A stretch of 64,000 nucleotides of DNA from Aliirhizobium wenxiniae (GCF_014201355.1 NZ_JACHEG010000013.1:35840-99839); one strand, 5' to 3'; shown: positions 53,063 to 63,982, counted from the first letter of the stretch. Translations and numbers: made by a program. Notes: generated from the letters alone by a model not told the origin.

Positions 53063-54355
53063 TCATCCCTTCTTCAGGATGGACTTGGCTTCGGCGATCA
53101 GACTTTCGCCACCAGCTTCCGGCGTTGATGCCTCAAAAGCAACTTCCTGGCTGACACGGATCAGCACGGCATTCATCTCACCGGCACCTTGCGGCGGTGC
53201 AGGCGGCAGGCTGCCGACGTAAGGCGTGAGAGCCGAAATGAACTTCACCACCTCGGTGTTGGCTGCATCCAACTGCGGGACAAGCGCGTCGCGGATCGCC
53301 GGAGATGCGGGAACACCGCGTTCGACCCCAAGGATCAAAGCTCCAGCCGGATCGCGGACCAGGAAGTTGATCAGCCTTGCCGTCACCTCCGGTGCCTTGG
53401 ACTTTGCCGAGACGGAGAACATCTGTGATGGTTTCAGATAGTGACCGGGCTTTCCATTAGCGACGACCGGCTGCCCAGTGAGCGCAAGCGTTGGCTTGTT
53501 TACCTTCTGGAAGCCGACAAACTGGTTTGAGAAGGCAAAATCCGATGCGGAATACCCGAGCGTCAACGGCGAGGTCTCGATCGTGTTCTTGTAGAGAGCC
53601 TGGACATCCGGCGGCACGCAACCACCGGCCTCACGCAGTTCCGCCCAGAACTTGAACCACTCGGCAGCGTCTGCCGCTTCATAACCGAGATTTCCATCTT
53701 CCTTGTAGAGTGACTTGCCGCGGGAGATCAGCCAGCCTTCAAAGAGCTGTTCGCTGCCGCTGCCATCTGCGGAGCCATATTTCTTCTTTCCCTTGGCGGC
53801 TTTCCCATAAGCAATCGAAGCTTCTGCATACTGTTCCCAGGTCACGCCCAAGGTCGGAACCGTAGCACCAACCTCCTGCCACGCCGCCGTATCGACGATC
53901 GTGCCGAAAGCATTGACGCCGACATTGGCACCGTAGAGCTTTCCATCGACCGAACAGGACTTCAGGTTGGCCTCGCCGAAATCAGCGATCTTCAGTTCCG
54001 ATCCCATATATTGATCGAGCGGTAGGATGGTTCCTCGCCGCGCATATTCGAACATGAAGCGATAATCCATCTGAATGAAATCAGGCGCATTGCCACCAGC
54101 AACCTGGGTTGCCAGTCGCGGCCAGTAATCATCCCATCCCATGGATTCCGTTGCCACCGTCACACCGGCATTGGCACCCTCAAAAGCTTTGACAGCATCC
54201 TTCGTGCGGCGGGCACGATCTTCCGATCCCCACCAAACCATGCGCAATTGAGCGCCTTCGGCAGCGAAACTCGGCGCGGATGCCAAAACAGGCATCGATG
54301 CGAGGCCTAGCCCGGCCCCGAGAAAATGGCGGCGATTTATCGTAAAAATGCTCAT
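53063..54355 (-). CDS. Sugar ABC transporter binding protein with twin-arginine signal
   Basis: A 430-residue family 1 binding protein. The export signal INRRHFLGAGLGLASMPVLASAPSFA contains RRHFLGAG, a twin-arginine (Tat) type motif uncommon among sugar-binding proteins. The start at the ATG 54353-54355 follows GGAGGAG. Mature segments such as FIQMDYRFMFEYARRGTILPLDQYM and LYGANVGVNAFG are typical of the family. First gene of the leftward operon, divergent from the LysR gene. The ligand is unknown. Confidence 0.92.
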   Translation of the reverse strand: MSIFTINRRHFLGAGLGLASMPVLASAPSFAAEGAQLRMVWWGSEDRARRTKDAVKAFEGANAGVTVATESMGWDDYWPRLATQVAGGNAPDFIQMDYRFMFEYARRGTILPLDQYMGSELKIADFGEANLKSCSVDGKLYGANVGVNAFGTIVDTAAWQEVGATVPTLGVTWEQYAEASIAYGKAAKGKKKYGSADGSGSEQLFEGWLISRGKSLYKEDGNLGYEAADAAEWFKFWAELREAGGCVPPDVQALYKNTIETSPLTLGYSASDFAFSNQFVGFQKVNKPTLALTGQPVVANGKPGHYLKPSQMFSVSAKSKAPEVTARLINFLVRDPAGALILGVERGVPASPAIRDALVPQLDAANTEVVKFISALTPYVGSLPPAPPQGAGEMNAVLIRVSQEVAFEASTPEAGGESLIAEAKSILKKG

Positions 54356-54532
54356 GAACTCCTCCGAAATAAGCAAACACATCCGATGCGTGCCATCCGT
54401 GCCAACTCCCCAGCAGCACGCGTTCTCCCCGGCGTCTAAACCTCGTTTTTTCCTCCGAAGGTTTCCAAACAGCCGACTGTCTGAGAATTACAACCGCGCC
54501 AACTTTCAAACAAATACAAAAAATGTCGCATT

Positions 54533-54551
54533 CTATAAAATTGACTTATAG
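54533..54551. promoter_or_regulatory. Candidate LysR-type operator in the divergent promoter region
   Basis: CTATAAAATTGACTTATAG has 6-bp inverted arms (CTATAA and TTATAG) around a 7-bp centre, and contains a T-N11-A pattern (54536 and 54548) as in LysR-type boxes. It lies 34 bp before the LysR start and about 180 bp before the binding-protein start. It is inferred to serve autoregulation and control of the sugar operon. Confidence 0.55.
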
Positions 54552-54584
54552 TAATGGCGACCTGCACGGAGTTTGGGGAAATCG

Positions 54585-55508
54585 ATGGATAAATCGCTTG
54601 AGCAGTTTATGGCTGTGACCGAGCTTGGCTCATTTGTCGCAGCAGCGGAGCGACTTCTCGTCTCTCAACCGGCTCTGACCTACAGTATCAAAAAGCTGGA
54701 AGAGAGCCTTGGTGTCAGGCTTTTCGAACGCTCCTCGCGCGGCGTTCGCCTTACCGCGTATGGAGAGACGCTCTACAAGAACAGCCTGATCATGCGTCGC
54801 CTTTATTCCAACGCGCTCGAAACGATAGAACGGCAGAAATCCGAGTTTGAACACGGGATCAGCATCGGCACCGGTTACTCTTCCTGGACGCTCTTCCTCA
54901 AGGACTTCGTCGTGGCGCATTTCCGCGACCATCCGAACGCGCCGATCAATGTCAGCATCGGCAATGCCATGCGGTGCATGGATCAGCTCTGGGCCGGCGA
55001 TATCTCGCTTTTCGTCGGGCATCAGATCCAAAATCTTGTGCGGGAGGTCGATATAGACTTCATTCCGCTCGGTCTTGCGAAGGATGGCTACTTCGTACGC
55101 CCGGATCATCCCTTGCTCAGCCAGCCACGGCGCCTTAGCGATATCTTCTCCTATCCGACAACTATGGCTTTTCCGCCTGAAGCCCGTCAGAAGCGCCTGC
55201 TTATCGATAATGCCATTGGCGTGCCGCAACCGGACAGGTTCGGCCACGCCTTTACCTCCAATTCGATGCGGGCCTGCATGGATTTTGTTCTCGAAACAGA
55301 TTCGGTGCTCATACATTCCGACCTGCTTGCGAATTCGTTCGTCAAACATGGTCTGGTCCAGGTTGCGATCGATAGCATAGAAATGCTGCCGAGCTGGCTG
55401 CTTGGCATCTATGTGCTGCCAGAGCGGCGGGCCGATCCTCATGTCCGCAAGTTCATAGATCTCATTCGCCGGGGGGCTTCCAAACTCGATCTCCAGACCC
55501 CGCTATAA
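54585..55508 (+). CDS. LysR-family regulator of the adjacent sugar operon
   Basis: A 307-residue LysR-type regulator. The N-terminal helix-turn-helix (FMAVTELGSFVAAAERLLVSQPALTYSIKKLEESLGVRLFERSSRGVRLTAYG pattern, about residues 8-60) precedes a periplasmic-binding-like effector domain. The ATG at 54585 follows GGGGAAAT. It is divergent from the sugar-binding-protein gene with a 229-bp gap. The effector is probably the transported sugar or its oxidation product. Confidence 0.92.
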   Translation: MDKSLEQFMAVTELGSFVAAAERLLVSQPALTYSIKKLEESLGVRLFERSSRGVRLTAYGETLYKNSLIMRRLYSNALETIERQKSEFEHGISIGTGYSSWTLFLKDFVVAHFRDHPNAPINVSIGNAMRCMDQLWAGDISLFVGHQIQNLVREVDIDFIPLGLAKDGYFVRPDHPLLSQPRRLSDIFSYPTTMAFPPEARQKRLLIDNAIGVPQPDRFGHAFTSNSMRACMDFVLETDSVLIHSDLLANSFVKHGLVQVAIDSIEMLPSWLLGIYVLPERRADPHVRKFIDLIRRGASKLDLQTPL

Positions 55509-55541
55509 AGAATATCACAGGCTCGCTCCGAGCAATATTCT
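55509..55541 (+). terminator. Compound hairpin after the LysR gene
   Basis: Outer arms AGAATAT (55509-55515) and ATATTCT (55535-55541) enclose an inner stem GCTCG-CTC-CGAGC (55521-55533). It starts directly after the stop codon. There is no T-run, so termination would be rho-aided, or the hairpin protects the 3' end of the mRNA. Confidence 0.5.
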
Positions 55542-55583
55542 GGCTTCGCCGATCCGGCCACCTCCCACAGGCAACTAACCTCC

Positions 55584-55609
55584 CTTAAGCTCTTGATAGG
55601 GATCGAACC
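55584..55609 (+). repeat. 26-bp boundary repeat, copy C
   Basis: The best match to the consensus: CTTAAGCTCTTGATAGGGAT followed directly by CGAACC. It lies in the 201-bp gap between the convergent LysR and RpiR genes, at the junction of two sugar-transport modules. Confidence 0.65.
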
Positions 55610-55709
55610 GTCTGCCTTTATGTTCGGCAGTCCCCAAACGGCTAAAATATTGGAATTTTATGGTGAACGATTGTAGGCGTGGGTAATCTGGAAGGTCGAA
55701 GATGTTCTT

Positions 55710-56588
55710 TCAGCCAGCCGCCAGACGTGACGTCGCCCTGAACGCTTTGAACTCACTAAGCGATTTTATCGAGCGGCCGTCATCTATGGAGGCGAGGTCC
55801 AATATAACAGCATTCGCGATCGTCATCGGCACGACGAGCGATTGTGATTCACCCGGATCGCCTCGAGAGACCAGAATTTGATGGTCGGGTGCCGGGTCGA
55901 TCCGTGTGCCTCCCACATCCGTTACAGCCAGTGTTTTTGCCCCTCGCCGTTCCGCAATCTCCCGCACTTCCTGAAGGAGTGGCGGCGCCCGGCGGAAGGC
56001 TAAAAACCATACGACGTCTTCCGCGGTTAACGTTGCCAGCACTTCTGCCAATTGGTGCATCTGACTGGCGAGATCGATCGCCTCATAGCCGGAGCGGTTG
56101 AGGCGAAGCGCGATCAGGGAAGACAGCGCCGCAAAGTGCCCGCGGCCGAAGACGAAAATCCGACGGCTGTCGCGCAGGCTTGTCGAGAACGCGCGAATAT
56201 CGGCATCGGAGACACTGTTGCGGGCCTGCTGGAGAGCCGCGATTTCACTGTCCAGAACCGAGGCCAGCAGGCCATTGTCCTCCGCCCGCATCAGACGGGC
56301 GGCCATGCGCGCTGCAGGGTTCTCGAAATCTCCACCGCCGTCCGTCAGACTGGACTGCAAAAACCCCCGAAATTCCGGATACCCCTTGAAGCCGAGCCGA
56401 CGCGCGAGCCTCACTGCGGAGGCCGGATGCACGCCCGCCCGCGAGGAAACATCCTTGCCGTTTTCCATCGCAGCGCGGATTGGATCCTGTATCAGCACAT
56501 CGAGCAGGCGCGTGTCGGCGTCGGTCAATCGCGTCGAATGACGGCTGATGAGATCGCTCAGCGCGAGTGGTGTATCTTGCTTGTCCAT
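55710..56588 (-). CDS. MurR/RpiR-family regulator (HTH plus SIS domain)
   Basis: About 292 residues from the ATG at 56586-56588, preceded by AGGA; an ATG two codons earlier is also possible. The N-terminal HTH_6 domain (DVSSRAGVHPASAVRLARRLGFKGYPEFRGFL) is followed by a SIS sugar-phosphate-binding domain (RRIFVFGRGHFAALSSLIALRLNRSGY). It lies downstream of the Ugp-like ATPase gene in the same orientation with a 17-bp gap, so it is probably part of that operon and controls it in response to a phosphorylated ligand. Confidence 0.9.
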   Translation of the reverse strand: MDKQDTPLALSDLISRHSTRLTDADTRLLDVLIQDPIRAAMENGKDVSSRAGVHPASAVRLARRLGFKGYPEFRGFLQSSLTDGGGDFENPAARMAARLMRAEDNGLLASVLDSEIAALQQARNSVSDADIRAFSTSLRDSRRIFVFGRGHFAALSSLIALRLNRSGYEAIDLASQMHQLAEVLATLTAEDVVWFLAFRRAPPLLQEVREIAERRGAKTLAVTDVGGTRIDPAPDHQILVSRGDPGESQSLVVPMTIANAVILDLASIDDGRSIKSLSEFKAFRATSRLAAG

Positions 56589-56605
56589 AGGCATCCTAGG
56601 TTTGG

Positions 56606-57655
56606 TTATCGCGACGGCTGCGTAGCAACCGGAAGGTCAACACGGTCGCCATTCTGGCTATCGAAAAACAGCGCGCGGTCAAGGTCGAAAGCAACCCAGA
56701 ATTGTTCCGTATTTTTGGGCATGTCCTGTCGTGACGCTGAAACAGTCAGGCGCCCGGCCGGGCTTTCGCAATGGAGAAGCATGTCGGCACCGGTCATCTC
56801 GGACAGAAGCAGGCGCGCCTCAAGCGCAGCCCGGGCCGGCTTTTCAGCATGTACCGAAAGAATTTCAGGACGCAGCCCGGCCGTCAGCCCGGATGGCCCT
56901 TTCCAGTCCGGGAGCATGTCGGCAGCGACGAAGTTCATCGGCGGGCTGCCGAGAAAGCTTGCCACGAAACGATTGGCGGGCCGGTCATAGATCACGTCCG
57001 GCCGATCAAACTGCAGCAGATGGCCATCCTTCATGACCGCGATACGATCCGCCAGAGACAGTGCCTCGGTCTGGTCGTGGGTGACATAGACCATGGTTGC
57101 GCCGAGCTGCCGATGAAGCTCCTTGATCTCGGTGCGCATGGTGATGCGAAGAGCGTTGTCGAGATTGGAAAGCGGTTCATCCATCAGGAAGATGGAGGCA
57201 TTGCGGGCCATCGCCCGCCCCATCGCAACGCGCTGACGCTGACCACCGGACAGAGCTGCAGGCTTGCGATCGAGATAAGCCTCCAGCTGCAGTGTTTTCG
57301 CGACATTCTGAGCGCGCTCATTGCGCTCCGCCTTTTTCATGCCGCGCAATTCCAGACCGAACGCAATGTTTTCTCGCACCGTCATATGCGGATAAAGCGC
57401 GTAGTTCTGGAAGATCATCGCGATGTCGCGGTCCTGCGGCGCCAGATCATTGGCACGGCGGCCACCGATCTCGATCGTGCCTTCCTCGCAGCGATCGAGC
57501 CCGGCGATCAGGCGCAAAAGCGTGGACTTGCCGCAGCCGGACGGGCCGACGATCACCACGAATTCGCCGGGCTGAATATCGAGTGATACGCCATGCAGAA
57601 CTTGGGGACCGTTGACATAGGCCTTGCGAATGTCGCGTAGAGAAATCCCGCTCAT
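56606..57655 (-). CDS. ABC transporter ATP-binding protein, UgpC type
   Basis: A 349-residue ATPase with Walker A GPSGCGKST, signature LSGGQRQR, Walker B IFLMDEPLSNLD, the switch histidine in YVTHDQ, and a C-terminal TOBE region (TAGLRPEIL). The start at 57653-57655 overlaps the preceding phosphodiesterase gene by 4 bp (ATGA). A longer open frame upstream runs through that gene and is not used. The four-gene transporter plus phosphodiesterase arrangement resembles ugp operons for glycerol-3-phosphate or glycerophosphodiesters. Confidence 0.92.
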   Translation of the reverse strand: MSGISLRDIRKAYVNGPQVLHGVSLDIQPGEFVVIVGPSGCGKSTLLRLIAGLDRCEEGTIEIGGRRANDLAPQDRDIAMIFQNYALYPHMTVRENIAFGLELRGMKKAERNERAQNVAKTLQLEAYLDRKPAALSGGQRQRVAMGRAMARNASIFLMDEPLSNLDNALRITMRTEIKELHRQLGATMVYVTHDQTEALSLADRIAVMKDGHLLQFDRPDVIYDRPANRFVASFLGSPPMNFVAADMLPDWKGPSGLTAGLRPEILSVHAEKPARAALEARLLLSEMTGADMLLHCESPAGRLTVSASRQDMPKNTEQFWVAFDLDRALFFDSQNGDRVDLPVATQPSR

Positions 57656-58401
57656 ACGCACACCTCTCCGCGATGTTCGGCACGAACGGCGATCGCAAGC
57701 GTCGGGCGATCGGTCGTAAAGACCTTCACGCCGAGGTCGAGCGCCTTGATGATCTGTGCTCGGCTGTGGGCGGCCCAGCAGCCGAAATCGAGCCCGGCAG
57801 CCTGCACCTTCGCCATCAGGTCCGCATCGGCGGTATCGATATGGACACCGATCTCGGGAATGCCGTGAGCAATCGCCGTCTCGACAACGGCGTCCGGCCC
57901 CAGTTGCCGCAGGACCGGCGGACTGACGAGCCATAGTCTTGGACGGCTGCTCGCCTTGCCGATCTCGTCCATGGAGGCGACAAGGAAGGATGAAAACGTT
58001 GTGCGCTCGAGCATGGAGTGTCGCTTCAGTTCCGCGATGACGGGGGCGACAAAACCTTCATAGGGAAGCCCGTCCGTGCCCGGCTTGATCTCGCAGCGGA
58101 AATTCACATGGCTGCCCGCATAAAGCGCGCACAATTCCTCAAGCGTCATCGGGTGGCTGCCGGCACCGTAGCGGATCGTCGCCGCCTTGACTTCGGCCAG
58201 CGTCATGTCGGCGATGGTGCCTGTCATATCCGTGGTGGCATCGAGTGTGGCGTCATGATGGACGACGATCGCCCCATCGGCCGTCGGGTGAAGATCGAAC
58301 TCGACTTCTTCGAGCGCCATTTCGGCGGTGGCGGCAAAACCGTGGGGCGTGCTGTCGCCGAATTCCAGCGTACCACCGCGATGGGATGCAATGCGTGTCA
58401 T
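57652..58401 (-). CDS. ugpQ: Glycerophosphodiester phosphodiesterase family protein
   Basis: A 249-residue GDPD-family TIM barrel. The N-terminal HRGG (catalytic H7, R8), the metal-binding E34 and D36 in EVEFDLHPTADGAIVVHHDATLD, and a second histidine in VVHHD follow the family pattern. It cleaves glycerophosphodiesters to glycerol 3-phosphate and alcohol. It has no signal peptide, so it works on imported substrate in the cytoplasm. It sits between the permease and ATPase genes of an Ugp-like transporter, supporting phosphodiester uptake. The segment normally reading PENT is altered to STPHGF, which may shift specificity. Confidence 0.87.
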   Translation of the reverse strand: MTRIASHRGGTLEFGDSTPHGFAATAEMALEEVEFDLHPTADGAIVVHHDATLDATTDMTGTIADMTLAEVKAATIRYGAGSHPMTLEELCALYAGSHVNFRCEIKPGTDGLPYEGFVAPVIAELKRHSMLERTTFSSFLVASMDEIGKASSRPRLWLVSPPVLRQLGPDAVVETAIAHGIPEIGVHIDTADADLMAKVQAAGLDFGCWAAHSRAQIIKALDLGVKVFTTDRPTLAIAVRAEHRGEVCV

Positions 58402-58417
58402 GTCAAAATGTCCTGGA

Positions 58418-59227
58418 TTACTTGACGGCGCCCATGGTGATGCCGCGCACGAGATGGCGCTCCACCAGAAGGAAACCGAGGAGAACGGGAAGAATGGTGA
58501 TCGTCGACGCGGCCATGACCAGCGGCCAGTCGATCAGGCCTTCACCGGGATTGATGCGGTAAAGGCGAGCAAGGCCGATCTGCAGCGTGTAGAGATCCTG
58601 CTTGCCGACGGCGACCAGCGGCCAGATGTAATTGTTCCATTCCGTGATGAAGATATAGAGCGCCATGGAGGCGATGGCCGGGCGCGACAAAGGCACGATG
58701 ATGCGCCACAGAACCTGCAGCGACGTGGCGCCATCCATGTAAGCCGCTTCATCCAGCGCCTTCGGAATCCCGCGAATATACTGGCGCAGGAAAAAGGCGG
58801 CAAAACCGTTGGAAATCGCCGGTAGGATGAGGCCGGCATAGCTGTCCAGCAGCCCGACCTTCGCCAGTGTCAGATAGTTCGGAATGAGGCTGATATGGCT
58901 CGGGATCATCAAGGTCGCGACGGTGGCCGCGAACAGGAAATTGCCGCCCCGGAATGAATACCGGGCAAAAGCATAGGCTGCCATGGTGGCGAAGGTGATG
59001 CCGATAAGCGTCACCAGTCCCGAGACGATCAGGCTGTTCAGCAGATAGCGGGCGAAATTGTATTGCCCGACCGCCCGCGCATAGTTGTCGAGGGTGAAGC
59101 CGAGCTCACCGGCATAATAGGCATCCACCGTCTGGAACGACATCCATATGGAATAGAGCACCGGCGACAGGAACAGGAGGCCGGCGACCAGCGCCAGCCC
59201 AGCAAGAATGGGGTTTTCAGGCTTCAT
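58418..59227 (-). CDS. ABC transporter permease, UgpE/MalG type
   Basis: A 269-residue permease with an N-terminal membrane segment (ILAGLALVAGLLFLSPVLYSIWMSF), the EAA loop DEAAYMDGATSLQVLWRIIVPLSRP and the end HLVRGITMGAVK, all typical of UgpE/MalG-like subunits. It overlaps the partner permease gene by 11 bp and precedes the phosphodiesterase gene by 16 bp. The phosphodiesterase suggests a glycerophospho compound, but the permease alone does not show it. Confidence 0.92.
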   Translation of the reverse strand: MKPENPILAGLALVAGLLFLSPVLYSIWMSFQTVDAYYAGELGFTLDNYARAVGQYNFARYLLNSLIVSGLVTLIGITFATMAAYAFARYSFRGGNFLFAATVATLMIPSHISLIPNYLTLAKVGLLDSYAGLILPAISNGFAAFFLRQYIRGIPKALDEAAYMDGATSLQVLWRIIVPLSRPAIASMALYIFITEWNNYIWPLVAVGKQDLYTLQIGLARLYRINPGEGLIDWPLVMAASTITILPVLLGFLLVERHLVRGITMGAVK

Positions 59228-60086
59228 AGTGCACCTTCCGGCCGATGATGCGCGATTTCAGGATGGCGAGACCGACCAGCAGGATGAACAGCAGCACCGC
59301 CAATGCCGACCCACGACCGATATCGAAAAGCACGAAGCCGATCTCGTAGAGAAGGTTGACGAGCATGTCGGTTGCGCCCGCCGGGCCACCTTTCGTCATG
59401 ACGTTGACGATCGTGAAAACCTGGAAGGCCTCGATAACCGATATCACCAGCAGGAAATAGGTGGTCGGCATGACCAGCGGCATGGTGATGCGGCGAAACA
59501 CGTGCAGACGCTTCCCGCCATCGACGGCTGCGGCGTCATAGAGTTCGCGCGGGATTGCCTGCAGGCCGGCGATATAGATGACGATGTCATAACCGATCTG
59601 CTTCCAGGTGTTGACGAAGATCAGCACCCAGAGTGCCAGATGCGGGTTTTGCAGCCACTGAACCTTGCCCAGACCGAACGTGCCGAGCAACGCGTTGACC
59701 ATGCCGTAATCCGTCGAGAAGACCCAGGAAAACACGACCGCAATGGACACGGTCGACGTGACCGAGGGCAGAAACAACGCACCGCGCAGCAGCCGCACAT
59801 GCATGCTTTCCCGCACGAGATAGTTCGCGATCCCCAGAGCAAGGCCTAGCCGCAGCGGCACGGACAGGACGGCGAACAGCGTCGTTACCCAAAGCGAGTT
59901 CCAGAGGTCGCGGGAAGCGAGCAGCTGCTCGTAATTCCGAAAGCCGACAAAGGGCATGTCCGGGGAAAGGAAATTCCATTCGCGAAAGCTGAGATTGAGG
60001 CTTGCGAGAATGGGAATGTAGGTGAACAGCGCGATGAAGATCATCAGCGGCGCCACGAACAGATAAGGCGTAAGCTTGCGGAGCAT
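59217..60086 (-). CDS. ABC transporter permease, UgpA/MalF type
   Basis: A 289-residue permease beginning at the ATG 60084-60086 (MLRKLTPYLFVAPLMIFIALFTYIPIL). It has about six membrane segments and an EAA loop YDAAAVDGGKRLHVFRRITMPL. A longer in-frame extension upstream lacks a ribosome-binding site. It follows the binding-protein gene by 59 bp and overlaps the partner permease. Together with it, it forms the channel for the Ugp-like system. Confidence 0.91.
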   Translation of the reverse strand: MLRKLTPYLFVAPLMIFIALFTYIPILASLNLSFREWNFLSPDMPFVGFRNYEQLLASRDLWNSLWVTTLFAVLSVPLRLGLALGIANYLVRESMHVRLLRGALFLPSVTSTVSIAVVFSWVFSTDYGMVNALLGTFGLGKVQWLQNPHLALWVLIFVNTWKQIGYDIVIYIAGLQAIPRELYDAAAVDGGKRLHVFRRITMPLVMPTTYFLLVISVIEAFQVFTIVNVMTKGGPAGATDMLVNLLYEIGFVLFDIGRGSALAVLLFILLVGLAILKSRIIGRKVHYEA

Positions 60087-60145
60087 GGAACGACTTGCAC
60101 CGACAGACGCTAAAGGCGTCCGCCGGTGCCCTTCTACAGAGAGGA

Positions 60146-61405
60146 TCAGTTGCTGACGCGTTTTTCTTCGGCGCGCGTCTGCGCAGCAAAGTCCTTCATG
60201 GCTTCCTCGACATTGCGCTGACCGAGCGCCATGGCTTCCCACATCTTGTATTCGGTGGTGCGCATCCAGGTGACGACGGTGGTGCGTGCGCGGCCATGAG
60301 CGACCGGCAGAGATTCGATAGCCACATCGATGCCGGGCTGGGTCGCCAGCGCTTCCTTGGCGACCGGCAAGGCCGCGCTCTTCTTGTTGATCGGCAGGTA
60401 ACCAGTGCCGGCAAACCAGGTCGCATTGGCCTCAGGCGATGCGGCATAGCTGATGAACTTGTAGGCTGCGTCCTGAACATCCTTCGCAGACGTGGACATG
60501 ATGCCGATGCCGGCACCGCCGATCGGCACCGAGCAGGCCTTGTTGCAGGGCATCGGACGGACGACGAGCGCATCGCCGAGCGCCTTCTTGGCGCCGACAT
60601 AGTTGCCGGTCGAGTTCATCATGATGCCGACCTTCTTGGCGAGGAAGGCATCACGGCCATTGTCCTCATCGGTCACGCCATCGGGCGAGGAAACCTTGTC
60701 ATCCTTCACAAGCGACGCCATCCACTGATAGGCCTCGATCGTGTTGGGCTTGTCGAGAAGGATTTCGCCGGTCTTCGGGTCCACCATCTCACTGTCATTG
60801 GCCATCACCAGGCCCCAACGCGCGAACTGGCCGGGTGCGGCAATGCCGGAAACGCCTTCCGAACCGAGCTTTTCGCTAATCGTCTTGGCGGCAGCCGTGA
60901 TCTCGTCAAACGTCTTCAGCGGCGTGTCGACGGAAAGACCGGCGCGCGCGAAGATATCCTTGTTGAAATAAAGCACGGGCGTCGAGGAATTAAACGGCAC
61001 GACGTAATTCTTGCCGTCGATGACGCCGACTTCGCGCGCGTAATCGTAAAGATCGTCCTTCAGCGGATCGGCATCGAAATAGGGCGTCAGATCGGTGAGC
61101 AAGTTGTTGTTCGCAAACAGGCCGTAACGCGTGACTTCGAGGATCACGGCATCGGGAGCGCGGCGCGCCGGAATGGCAGCCTGCAGCTTGGCGATGATGT
61201 CATTATAGTTGCCGACATATTCCGCTTCGATATCGATGTCCGGATTGGCAGCTTCAAAACCGGCGATAACCTTGTCGAGCGCTTCGCCGTTGGACTTGTT
61301 GAAGCTATGCCAAAACTTTACCGTGGTCGCTGCTTCCGCTGCGCCAACACCGGCAACAAGTGCGATGATGCTAGCCGCGATGGTGGTCTGCAATTTCCGT
61401 GACAT
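60146..61405 (-). CDS. Periplasmic binding protein, UgpB type
   Basis: A 419-residue family 1 binding protein with signal peptide (KLQTTIAASIIALVAGVGAAEA, cut near residue 25). It opens the mature part with TTVKFWHSFNKSNGEALDKVIAGFE, resembling UgpB. The later segments YVVPFNSSTPVLYFNKDIF and GIAAPGQFARWGL also match UgpB-like proteins. It is the first gene of the leftward operon; a copy of the boundary repeat lies 143 bp upstream. The ligand is probably glycerol 3-phosphate or a glycerophosphodiester given the downstream ugpQ-like gene. Confidence 0.91.
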   Translation of the reverse strand: MSRKLQTTIAASIIALVAGVGAAEAATTVKFWHSFNKSNGEALDKVIAGFEAANPDIDIEAEYVGNYNDIIAKLQAAIPARRAPDAVILEVTRYGLFANNNLLTDLTPYFDADPLKDDLYDYAREVGVIDGKNYVVPFNSSTPVLYFNKDIFARAGLSVDTPLKTFDEITAAAKTISEKLGSEGVSGIAAPGQFARWGLVMANDSEMVDPKTGEILLDKPNTIEAYQWMASLVKDDKVSSPDGVTDEDNGRDAFLAKKVGIMMNSTGNYVGAKKALGDALVVRPMPCNKACSVPIGGAGIGIMSTSAKDVQDAAYKFISYAASPEANATWFAGTGYLPINKKSAALPVAKEALATQPGIDVAIESLPVAHGRARTTVVTWMRTTEYKMWEAMALGQRNVEEAMKDFAAQTRAEEKRVSN

Positions 61406-61547
61406 CCATATCTCCTGTGCAAAAGTAATTGCAATGATGGCGATCTAGCAATTGCAGGAGACAGTTTCGTGAATGCCATGCGACGGTTTGATGACAGGTT
61501 TAGCCAGCGCTCATGACTCGCCCCGGCAACGAGAAGAATGTTGGCGC

Positions 61548-61573
61548 TTTAAGGTCTTGATCGGATACGAACC
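61548..61573 (+). repeat. 26-bp boundary repeat, copy D
   Basis: TTTAAGGTCTTGATCGGATA followed directly by CGAACC, in register with the other copies. It lies between the Ugp-like operon promoter and the recombinase remnant region, so here too it marks a module junction. Confidence 0.62.
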
Positions 61574-61680
61574 TATGTCCCCGTCGCTATCGATAGATCA
61601 TCATTGATTTCGTTCAACTATCTGCTCGATACGCTTCACGGCGCCCGGCCGCACATCTTCCGGCAGCTTTATCTCCGTAA

Positions 61681-61902
61681 GCGGCGCATCTCTTTCGCGA
61701 GGCGATCAAAGCCGAGACGGGTGCAACCCGCATCAAGGTCACGCCGAACGAAGTTTTCGTAACTCTCCCCGATCAGGGTGGTTGGTACTGGCTCGGCAAC
61801 CGCGACAGTATTGAGGCCCAGATCCTCGTGCCCCAGAGAGACAACCGCCTTCGCGGCAATACCGCCGAGGCAGCAGCTTATCGCACCGCTATGGGCCAAT
61901 AG
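61681..61902 (+). pseudogene. 3' remnant of an unidentified gene upstream of the recombinase
   Basis: A frame open from 61681 to a TAG at 61900-61902 has strongly GC-biased third positions and reads as protein (LFREAIKAETGATRIKV, VTLPDQGGWYWLG) but has no start codon and is preceded by a TAA. I do not recognise it. The opposite strand also has an open frame here (61669-61935), with less coding-like codon use. The rest of the 695-bp stretch between 61406 and 62100 shows only the boundary repeat and no other gene. Confidence 0.4.
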
Positions 61903-62100
61903 CCACCCCGACGCCGGCGAGCATGGTTGCGGCAACTATTGCCGTCGGCAATCACCCTGTCACGGGCAGTTCCCATCGCCGGTAATTCCCACCAGCACTG
62001 ACGCTGGGCCATAACGGTCTGGCGGGCTGCCGGGGCTCGCAGGTCTCCCGCAGCCGGCTACGATGTCCTCCAAAAAAGGTTTTTATCTCAAGGGTCCACA

Positions 62101-63982
<1,882 letters not shown>

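Noticed and set aside
60095..61402. A 435-codon plus-strand frame opposite the UgpB-type gene
   Set aside because: It mirrors the binding-protein codons and shows no domain; the minus-strand protein is clearly a signal-peptide-bearing UgpB-like protein.
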